Assembly: GCA_013298335.1 (NCBI GenBank)
Contig: JAAFHI010000129.1
Location: forward strand, 1-7,681
Reading direction: 5' to 3'
DNA length: 7,681 bases
From: Actinomycetota bacterium
Lineage (GTDB): Bacteria > Acidobacteriota > Blastocatellia > Chloracidobacteriales > Chloracidobacteriaceae
In this document: piece after piece, positions 1-5,206 of the stretch
How the letters are laid out: the number at the start of each line of letters is the position of its first letter
Numbering within the stretch: position 1 is the first letter of the stretch
Position numbers and translations under genes: made by a program
Notes under the pieces: generated by a model
The model's database searches: none
What the model saw: only the letters and a program-made list of their open reading frames with translations
What the model was told of the DNA's origin: nothing

Positions 1-33
1 ATAGGGCGAGACGAGTTCGAATGGCATGGTCAC
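1..33 (-). CDS. 5' end of a gene running off the left edge; N-terminus resembles UvrB
   Basis: Only about eleven codons are present, reading VTMPFELVSPY from a GTG at 33 (or MPFELVSPY from the ATG at 27; a GTG at 39 is a third option). The GTG at 33 is preferred because AAGGG in the last codons of the upstream gene lies about 5 bases before it. UvrB, the helicase-like damage-recognition subunit of the UvrABC excision nuclease, typically begins with a segment like FxLVSPYxPxGDQPxAI, and the visible residues fit. The codons are G/C-ending, like the host-type genes to the right and unlike the two genes just upstream. The gap to the upstream stop is 2 to 8 bases, so it is probably translated from the same message. 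The identification rests on nine or so residues and is tentative; any protein starting this way would look the same. Confidence 0.4.
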   Translation of the reverse strand, partial: MTMPFELVSPY

Positions 34-35
34 GT

Positions 36-1190
36 TCACCCTTTTAGAATTTTGAAATCCTTGTGATCGCGGATGTAATTTGTTCGGCCAGCACGATGAA
101 GTACCCCTTCAACCGAAGCATAAAATCCCGGTTGATTATGAGCCTGCCAAGCTTGGTCATATTCGGCTGAGTCCAAAGTTATCTTGGCGGTAACAGGTTC
201 CCCTTCGTCATCGATAAATGTGAATTTGACATCACCGAACCGCTTGCCGTCCGGCCCAACCTCCCCCGTGAGGTCGTCAATCCGACCGATAAGCCGTCTC
301 GGCTGTGCCTCCGCGCGGGGACGAAGTGCTTTGGACACTTCCTCGATTTTGCGGGATAGACTTTTTCCGACCTTCACGCTACTCGGGATATCCGCTGAAA
401 TCGGGAGCGACTTCGCCCAGGTGGAACTGACTTGCAACAAAGCCTGTTCAGGCATTGGATTTAAAATCTCCAGCAGTGCCTCGCACAAATTGGCGCTGAT
501 ACAAATCCCTTCTTGATGAGTATTTACCAGCTTCTCCCCCTGATTCATCTCCAAGGAGGAGACGACATAGGCAATTGACCTCATTAAGTGCTTGGTTACT
601 TGACGGGTAAATGTTTCATTCGGAATCTGCTCGAAAAGTGGAATCTGCGGGGATTCGGAAATTTCAATATTCAACGGACAAACGACACTAATGACATAGC
701 TGCCGAATTTGGTTTGTCCCATTTGACAGCCCTTCAGAAACTCCTCAGCTTTTGCCCGACTCATCCTGGGATGGAATTTTTGCGGTTTGATCACGTCACA
801 CGCAGCCGCAAGCAAGGCTTTGCGAGCCCCCGTCAATAAACTCACTCCAGCATCAAGCGGAATCGTCCCTTTCGATGTCTCAGGGGCTTCATACCGAAAA
901 TCTTCTTGGTCGGATGAATGGAAGAGAACATCGGTGAGTATTTCGCCATAGGTGCGTTTTTCAAATTTTGAAAGAACGTTCAGCGCGTCAAGAATTCGAT
1001 CTTGATAATCCGCGTACTCGTCACTCAGCGGGAATGCCATCTCCAAGTTCTTTGACTCGGGACGACGAAAAATTGCCATGGACGGACGTTTGCTCGGAAA
1101 AAGCGTCCATCCGGAAAAATCGGCATACGCCGCCAAATCCGCAGCTTTCACTTGTCCGAGTAATGTTTTCGGGAGGTTTTCATAATTCAT
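36..1190 (-). CDS. Unknown 384-residue protein encoded with a DUF4365 protein
   Basis: I do not recognise a named family. Residues 1-100 are mixed alpha/beta with an aromatic-rich start. Residues 110-260 form the most family-like part: a KFGSYVISVVCPLN strand (161-174), a helical FTRQVTKHLMRSIAYVVSSLE stretch (194-214) and GICISANLCEALLEI (228-242). After a basic linker (about 275-298), residues 299-384 look like a separate beta-rich C-terminal domain, possibly OB-like, with the pattern IGRIDDL...ITLDSAEYDQAWQAH...ASVEGVLHRAGR...FKIL. No signal peptide or membrane segment is visible, so it is probably cytoplasmic. The ATG start is well supported: AGGAGG (1200-1205) lies 9 bases upstream, inside the preceding gene. 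The start overlaps that gene's stop by 11 bases, implying coupled translation. Base composition is lower in G+C than the right half. A structural or nucleic-acid-binding partner of the DUF4365 protein is inferred only. Confidence 0.85.
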   Translation of the reverse strand: MNYENLPKTLLGQVKAADLAAYADFSGWTLFPSKRPSMAIFRRPESKNLEMAFPLSDEYADYQDRILDALNVLSKFEKRTYGEILTDVLFHSSDQEDFRYEAPETSKGTIPLDAGVSLLTGARKALLAAACDVIKPQKFHPRMSRAKAEEFLKGCQMGQTKFGSYVISVVCPLNIEISESPQIPLFEQIPNETFTRQVTKHLMRSIAYVVSSLEMNQGEKLVNTHQEGICISANLCEALLEILNPMPEQALLQVSSTWAKSLPISADIPSSVKVGKSLSRKIEEVSKALRPRAEAQPRRLIGRIDDLTGEVGPDGKRFGDVKFTFIDDEGEPVTAKITLDSAEYDQAWQAHNQPGFYASVEGVLHRAGRTNYIRDHKDFKILKG

Positions 1191-1719
1191 TGCCGAGTTC
1201 CTCCTCTTTTGAGATTTTGACCATCAGTGACCGTAATGACTCAGGAGTAAGAAGATTGTCCGAACAGATATCAATAGTGATACTGGTTGTGTTTGACGTT
1301 GGTGGGGCATGAAGAAGGTTGTGCCAATACGCACAATGACGAAGAACCAATTGCTCTCTTGAACAGTCAATCCAATGAAGATTGTTCTCAGGCAAGACAA
1401 AAACCACCAGAATTCGGGGATTCTGATAGGTCAACCTCAGGTCGTTATAGTTTTTTACCTTTAATTCAAAAGGAAAAAACCTGCTCCCCCTCCTTTTTCT
1501 TGGTCGTTGGGATGTAGCCTTGAGTTGAAGGTCCAGTTGAGGGGAGAATAAAGTTGATTCCGAATCAAGTTGCCCCTGCGCTCTCACGCTGAGATCAATT
1601 CCACCCCCGTCGTCCAGCCTAGGCACCTCTTGGGCCGTAAAGCCATTACGCGCGGCAAGCGCGTGGACATAGGCGCAACTCAACTGTTCCTTGATGTCGT
1701 TTGTATCTCGCTCTTCCAC
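1180..1719 (-). CDS. DUF4365 domain protein, PD-(D/E)XK nuclease-like
   Basis: The whole 179-residue protein matches the DUF4365 pattern. It has an N-terminal helix with an acidic residue (E11), then VPRLDDGGGIDLSV (32-45) with the core Asp at 42, and LDLQLKAT (62-69) giving the QxK variant of a PD-(D/E)XK active site (Q65, K67). PRILVVFVLP (101-110) follows, and then the characteristic AYWHNLLHAP (130-139) and LTPESLRSLM (157-166) near the C-terminus. DUF4365 proteins are regarded as nuclease-like and often sit in defence or mobile contexts; no activity can be shown from sequence. The start is a GTG, with a weak GGGGA about 8 bases upstream and no in-frame ATG before an upstream TAA. It is the first gene of a minus-strand unit: its stop overlaps the next start, and tRNA-Sec diverges from it 44 bases away. 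No clear minus-strand promoter was found in that gap. The low G+C relative to the right half suggests acquisition. Confidence 0.85.
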   Translation of the reverse strand: MEERDTNDIKEQLSCAYVHALAARNGFTAQEVPRLDDGGGIDLSVRAQGQLDSESTLFSPQLDLQLKATSQRPRKRRGSRFFPFELKVKNYNDLRLTYQNPRILVVFVLPENNLHWIDCSREQLVLRHCAYWHNLLHAPPTSNTTSITIDICSDNLLTPESLRSLMVKISKEEELGNEL

Positions 1720-1729
1720 TGATACTATC
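1701..1729 (+). promoter_or_regulatory. Possible sigma-70-type promoter for tRNA-Sec
   Basis: TTGTAT (1701-1706) and TACTAT (1724-1729) are separated by 17 bases. Each matches four of six consensus positions, so initiation would fall near 1736, about 28 bases before the mature tRNA. The -35 element lies inside the start of the divergent DUF4365 gene. This is a weak match by eye and other placements are possible. Confidence 0.25.
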
Positions 1730-1763
1730 CCCGCCGTATCAAAATAGGTTAGAGAAATTTACC

Positions 1764-1861
1764 GGAGGCGCATGTGGTCTGGTGGCTGCCGCGGACTTCA
1801 AATCCGTTGCGGCCCGGTGAGAGCCGGGTCGGGTGGGTTCGATTCCCACACGCCTTCGCCA
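1764..1861 (+). tRNA. selC: tRNA-Sec (anticodon TCA)
   Basis: The 98-base gene folds as a bacterial selenocysteine tRNA. It has an 8-position acceptor stem (1764-1771 with 1850-1857), a 6-pair D stem rich in G-U pairs (1774-1779 with 1784-1789), and an anticodon stem-loop (1791-1807) with loop CTTCAAA and anticodon TCA at 1798-1800. A long variable arm of 8 pairs with a 6-base loop spans 1810-1831. The T arm (1833-1849) has loop TTCGATT, followed by discriminator G1858 and encoded CCA (1859-1861). The 8+5 acceptor/T-stem arrangement and long extra arm are the hallmarks that direct it to SelA and SelB for UGA recoding. One oddity is a C-A mismatch at the eighth acceptor position (1771/1850), plus a G-U pair at the second. 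Its presence implies selenoproteins and selA/selB/selD elsewhere in the genome. selC is a known hotspot for island integration in enterobacteria. Confidence 0.95.
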
Positions 1862-1922
1862 TTTTCAAAACGCGGTCGGGTGCCTCGGTCGGCGGGCGCA
1901 CTCTACCGCAGGGTCCGGAAAC

Positions 1923-1953
1923 GAAAAAGCCGCCTCGGCACGGCGGCTTTTTC
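1923..1953. terminator. Bidirectional intrinsic terminator
   Basis: A 12-pair inverted repeat consists of a GCCGCC/GGCGGC core (1929-1934 with 1942-1947) flanked by A5 (1924-1928) and T5 (1948-1952), with a 7-base loop. Because the flanks are A5 and T5, the hairpin has a U-tract in either direction. It lies 61 bases after tRNA-Sec on the plus strand and 28 bases after the stop of the 126-residue membrane protein on the minus strand. It can therefore end both converging transcripts. Confidence 0.9.
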
Positions 1954-1981
1954 ACTTTTTCTTTCGAACGTCTACCGGTTT

Positions 1982-2362
1982 TCAGCGACGCGGACCGGTG
2001 GTCGTGCCGGGTCTGACGTTCGGCTGCGTCAGGGTATTGAGCACCAGCACGGTGACGATTGCCAGGACCAGCATCATCACGTACTGCCAGAGCGAATAGC
2101 GGCTCCAGAACCGTTTGAAGTTCCGGCGAATCCGCTTCAGGTTCATTGCTTTGCGTGATGGCTGCGCTTCCCGCCCGTGGGGCGGCACCTCCGCCCAACC
2201 CCGTGGCTCGATGGGTACATTCGACGAGAGCACAATCCGCGAGGAAACGTTTTGCCCGTGGCCAACGCCCTCCGGGAAGATGGCACCCTTCGGCTGCGGG
2301 ACCGTCTGCTTGATGTCGTCCGTAAATAACGACGGCTGCTTGGATTGAACTTCTTCGGGCAT
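1982..2362 (-). CDS. Small single-pass membrane protein, unknown function
   Basis: The 126-residue protein has a hydrophilic, proline-containing N-terminal region (1-70) with no recognisable domain. A basic stretch follows (71-89, KAMNLKRIRRNFKRFWSRY), then one hydrophobic segment (about 92-112, WQYVMMLVLAIVTVLVLNTL) and a short polar Thr/Pro/Arg tail. By the positive-inside rule the long N-terminal part would be cytoplasmic. I do not recognise the family. The ATG is supported by AGGGA (2371-2375 read on the minus strand) 8 bases upstream. It starts 54 bases after the asd stop and ends just before a terminator, so it is probably the last gene of the asd transcript. Overlapping open frames on both strands in this segment show no family features. 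Confidence 0.65.
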   Translation of the reverse strand: MPEEVQSKQPSLFTDDIKQTVPQPKGAIFPEGVGHGQNVSSRIVLSSNVPIEPRGWAEVPPHGREAQPSRKAMNLKRIRRNFKRFWSRYSLWQYVMMLVLAIVTVLVLNTLTQPNVRPGTTTGPRR

Positions 2363-2416
2363 GACGACTTTCCCTGCAAATCAGAACGTACCAGAGGGGC
2401 TGGGATGGGTAAAACC

Positions 2417-3438
2417 TTACGCGAAAAACCCGAGATGCGCCAGTAGTTCGGCGTTCAGAATGGCCGCCCCGGCAGCCCCTCGAACCGTATTATGCCCAAG
2501 TACCGTAAACTTTATGTCCCAGACGGGATCGGGTCGCAACCGACCGACCACGCTCGCCATGCCCTTTTCCACGTCGCGGTCGAGGCGGGGCTGCGGACGA
2601 TCCCGCTCGTCGCGCACCACGATCGGACGCGCCGGCGCGCTCGGCAGTCCGTATTCCTGCGGCGCGCCGCTGAAGCCTTCCAGCGCGGCCCGGACGTCGG
2701 CGAGATCGGCGGTCCGCTTCAGTTTCAACGACACCGCGCAGGTGTGGCCGTCGCTCACCGCCACCCGGTGGCACTGCGCGCTCAGACGCATCGGATGCAG
2801 TTCCACGCGGTCGCCCTCAAGGGTGCCGAGAATCCGGCGCGGTTCGAGTTCGACCTTTTCCTCTTCGCCCCCGATGTAGGGAATCACGTTGTCGAGAATG
2901 TCGAGCGAGGGAACGCCGGGATATCCCGCCCCGGAAATCGCCTGGAGCGTCGTCACCATGCCGAGTTCGATGCCGAACGCCCGGTCGATGGCGGCGAAGG
3001 GCAATACCAGCGCGAGCGTGGTGCAGTTGGGGTTGGTCACGATGAACCCGCGTCCGTCGCGGGTCCGGCGCTGGGCGGCGATGAGCGCGACGTGGTCGGC
3101 GTTGATTTCCGGCACCAGCAGCGGCACGGTGGCCGACATGCGGTAGGCGCTCGAATTGCTGATGACGGCGTGTCCGGCGTCGGCGAAGGCCTTTTCCGTC
3201 TCGGCGGCCATCTCGCCCGGCAGGCTCGAAAACACGACGTCGCAGTCGAGCGGCGGACGGCAGGGCTGGAGCGTCATCCCGGCAATCGCCGCCGGCAGCG
3301 CTTGCCCTCCGAGCGGTCGGAAGCGGCCAGCGCGGTGATTTCAAACCACGGATGGTGTTCGAGCAGTTGAATGAACCGTTGTCCGACGGTTCCGGTCGCG
3401 CCGAGAATGCCGACGCGGATCTTTTTTTCGAGAGTCAT
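2417..3438 (-). pseudogene. asd: Aspartate-semialdehyde dehydrogenase, frame disrupted by internal deletion
   Basis: Asd (EC 1.2.1.11) reduces aspartyl phosphate to aspartate semialdehyde with NADPH, leading to lysine/diaminopimelate, threonine and methionine. The 5' frame (3438-3274, 54 codons) gives [18 protein letters not shown], the NADP-binding loop, then [17 protein letters not shown] and a TGA. The 3' frame (ATG at 3277 to 2417, 286 codons) continues with DCDVVFSSLP, NPNCTT (catalytic Cys85 of this part), QAISGAGYPGVPS, SDGHT (His178), DRPQPRLDRD and HNTVRGAAGA. This order matches the archaeal/fungal-like Asd subfamily. Against the Methanocaldococcus enzyme as I remember it, about 11 to 12 residues are missing after SEGK, and the frame change requires a loss of 1 mod 3 bases, for example 34. 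The rest reads as well-conserved enzyme, so this is either a recent mutation or an assembly error. The two frames overlap as ATGA, but no Shine-Dalgarno precedes the internal ATG, and none is evident before the ATG at 3438. Confidence 0.85.
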
Positions 3439-3672
3439 TTGAGAAAAAGGAAGCAGGGATCAGGAATCGGGGATCAGGCCGGCGCGGGGCGGGACTGAAA
3501 CGACCGGGCGTCCGGCCATTTTCGGCAGCCGGAGCGGAAAAGGCAAGCGGACACCGATTCTTGAGGGAAGTCCGAAAGCGAGAAGCGATGCCAAGCCACA
3601 GGCGCTTCTGATACGGTGGACCCGAATTTCGCCGTGCGGGCAATACGCGGGCAATGCAGGAGACGGATCGTC
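3439..3672. other. Divergent intergenic region with a short direct repeat
   Basis: This 234-base spacer separates asd (minus) from the peptidase-like gene (plus) and should hold promoters for both, but no convincing -35/-10 pair was found on either strand. It contains GGGATCAGG twice (3456-3464 and 3470-3478, 14 bases apart). An imperfect inverted repeat (3477-3485 with 3508-3517, one bulged T, 22-base loop) could fold in an asd leader. Neither has an assigned function. Confidence 0.5.
3658..3662 (+). promoter_or_regulatory. Shine-Dalgarno site fixing the start at 3673
   Basis: AGGAG sits 10 bases before the ATG at 3673. The frame is open further upstream to an ATG at 3616, but that extension (MDPNFAVRAIRG...) is not preceded by a comparable site and reads like translated spacer. 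Confidence 0.6.
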
Positions 3673-5085
3673 ATGACATTCGAGGAATATCGCGTCGAGT
3701 ATGGCGACTTTCACGCCGCGCGCGAACTCGCCCGCCTCGCCGGGTGGCGTCGCGACCTGCCCGACGAACCGCTCCCGGAACCCGTTTTCGACCGGTTCGG
3801 CGACCTGTTTTCACTATCCGGAATCGACACCCTGCGGGCCGAACGCGACCGGGCGGCAACCGGGGCCGACGTCGAACGGCGCGGCGTGGCCACGCTCCTC
3901 GCCGAAGCCGAGCGGCGGTTCGTCTCGGCGTCCGTGCGGCCCCTGAGCCTTGAACTCGCCCGCGCCCGGACCCGCCCACACATCGCGTGGGATGACGAAA
4001 AACTGTCGTCGGTCGCCGCCGTCGCCCGCGCCGAAGCCGAACCCGACCCCGTCCGCCGGGCCGAACTCGTCCGCCGGATCGCCGCGCTCTTCGCGAGCCT
4101 CGCCGACCTCCGGGCCGAACGCCGCGAAAAACGCGCCGAAGCCGCCGCGAAGCTCGGGTACGCCGATGTTCAATCCTCTATAAAAGCCGCCGAACCGGCT
4201 TTCGGCCCGGACCCGGAAGCGCTGGTCGCCCGGTGCGACACGCTGCTCGCCGCCACGGACGAGGAATTCCGCCGCCGACAGGCCGAACGCGCACCGGCGG
4301 CGACGGAAAACGACGACGCCTTCCCCGCCCGCCGGTTGAAACCGCTCATCGCCGACGTGATGCAGCCGTTCGGCATCCGGACGTGGCAGCAGACGAACTT
4401 CGACGCCCGCGCCGCCACCGACGGCCCGACCATCACGGCCCGCGTCCGGGTACCCGACGACATCCGGCTGCGCTACGCGAACCGGAACGGACGCACCGCC
4501 TACGCCGGATTCCTGCGCGCGCTCGCGGTCGCCCAGCACGCCGCCTGGACCTCGCCGAACCTGCCGGTCGAACTCCGGCGCGGCGGCGATCCGGCGGTCG
4601 CGGAAAGCTGGGCGCGGCTCTTTGAAGGCCTGCTCGACGAACCGCGCTGGCTCGGCGAACGGCTCGACATCGTCAACGGCGCGCGGTTCATTCATCCGGC
4701 GGCCCGGCTGAACCGGCTGCGGCGCGACGCCCTCGTGGTCGGCGGCGCGTGGCGCATCGCGGGCGGGGCGGCCTTCGGCGACGCTTTCGCGGCGGAATTT
4801 TCCGAGCAGGTGGGCGAACGGGTCACGGCGAGCGAACTGGCCGCCGAACTCGACGACGCGGCGCACGCCGCCGTGCGGCTGCGGGCCGCCATGTTCGAAG
4901 CGCGGCTGCGTGACTGGCTCAAAACCCGGCACGGCGCGTGGTGGCAGGCCCGGCGGGCGGGCGACGCGCTGGTGGACCTGTGGAACACCGGGTTCCGGTA
5001 TTCGCTCGACGAACTCGCCGCCCAGATCGGCTTCGGCGATCCCGGACTGGATGCCCTTTTTGAAGACCTTCGCATCCGGCGGTAA
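3673..5085 (+). CDS. M3-like (gluzincin-type) peptidase homologue lacking the HExxH motif
   Basis: The 470-residue protein is mostly helical and soluble, with no signal peptide. Residues 130-205 (ASLADLRAERREKRAEAAAKLGY, then LLAATDEEFRRR) resemble the helical region of M3/M3-like oligopeptidases. Residues 216-335 resemble the catalytic part: DAFPARRLKP, QQTNFDARAATDGP, RVPDDIRLRYANRNGRTAY, TSPNLPVELRRGGDPAVAESWARLFEGLLDEPRWL. In active relatives, as I remember them, the segment before TSPxLP carries HEAGHxxH. Here residues 282-286 read RALAV, with only H289 kept, so both zinc His and the catalytic Glu would be lost. E311, in the position of the third zinc ligand, remains. The long intact frame with steady host-like codon use argues for a maintained non-catalytic protein, perhaps a binding or scaffold role, rather than decay. 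It diverges from asd, and the kinase operon follows after 121 bases. The family assignment is from motif memory and is moderate. Confidence 0.65.
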   Translation: MTFEEYRVEYGDFHAARELARLAGWRRDLPDEPLPEPVFDRFGDLFSLSGIDTLRAERDRAATGADVERRGVATLLAEAERRFVSASVRPLSLELARARTRPHIAWDDEKLSSVAAVARAEAEPDPVRRAELVRRIAALFASLADLRAERREKRAEAAAKLGYADVQSSIKAAEPAFGPDPEALVARCDTLLAATDEEFRRRQAERAPAATENDDAFPARRLKPLIADVMQPFGIRTWQQTNFDARAATDGPTITARVRVPDDIRLRYANRNGRTAYAGFLRALAVAQHAAWTSPNLPVELRRGGDPAVAESWARLFEGLLDEPRWLGERLDIVNGARFIHPAARLNRLRRDALVVGGAWRIAGGAAFGDAFAAEFSEQVGERVTASELAAELDDAAHAAVRLRAAMFEARLRDWLKTRHGAWWQARRAGDALVDLWNTGFRYSLDELAAQIGFGDPGLDALFEDLRIRR

Positions 5086-5115
5086 AAAAATACGGAGACG
5101 CCGCAGAATTCAAAT

Positions 5116-5144
5116 TTGACGGATGCGCCCCGCCCCCCTACATT
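5116..5144 (+). promoter_or_regulatory. Likely sigma-70-type promoter for the sensor kinase operon
   Basis: TTGACG (5116-5121, five of six consensus positions) and TACATT (5139-5144, four of six) are 17 bases apart, placing initiation near 5151 and leaving a leader of about 56 bases. The site lies 30 bases after the preceding stop codon. It also argues against translation from the ATG at 5123, which falls between the two elements. Confidence 0.45.
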
Positions 5145-5193
5145 TCACGCTCCAAGCAGTATTCCCGCGCCCCTGCCATCCTCAACGCGGTTT

Positions 5194-5199
5194 GGAGGA
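5194..5199 (+). promoter_or_regulatory. Shine-Dalgarno site fixing the GTG start at 5207
   Basis: GGAGGA lies 7 bases before an in-frame GTG. The 28 codons between the upstream ATG (5123) and this GTG encode a proline-rich stretch without domain features. Confidence 0.7.
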
Positions 5200-5206
5200 T
5201 TCCCCG

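Noticed and set aside
1..1763. Integrase-made island with attachment repeats at selC
   Set aside because: No integrase gene and no duplicated segment of the tRNA was found in the left part, and that DNA lies on the 5' side of the tRNA.
1749..2198. Open frames crossing tRNA-Sec and the terminator on both strands
   Set aside because: They overlap a well-folded tRNA and a terminator, and their translations show no family features.
3274..3276. The TGA inside asd as a selenocysteine codon, given tRNA-Sec nearby
   Set aside because: Reading on past the TGA in the same frame gives no Asd-like sequence; the conserved enzyme continues in a different frame, so this is a frameshift and not recoding.
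2492..3370. Long plus-strand open frame opposite asd
   Set aside because: It is a G+C-rich antisense shadow of asd; the translation is His/Arg-rich without recognisable domains.
3477..3517. Imperfect hairpin before asd as a terminator or riboswitch
   Set aside because: It has a 22-base loop and a bulge, no convincing U-tract in the needed direction, and no match to a riboswitch core that I recognise.
3814..4932. Long minus-strand frame opposite the peptidase-like gene
   Set aside because: Its translation is Gly/Arg/Pro/Val-rich low-complexity sequence, while the plus strand has family motifs and a Shine-Dalgarno.
5123..5206. ATG at 5123 as the kinase start
   Set aside because: It lies between the predicted -35 and -10 elements and lacks a Shine-Dalgarno; the GTG at 5207 has GGAGGA 7 bases upstream.
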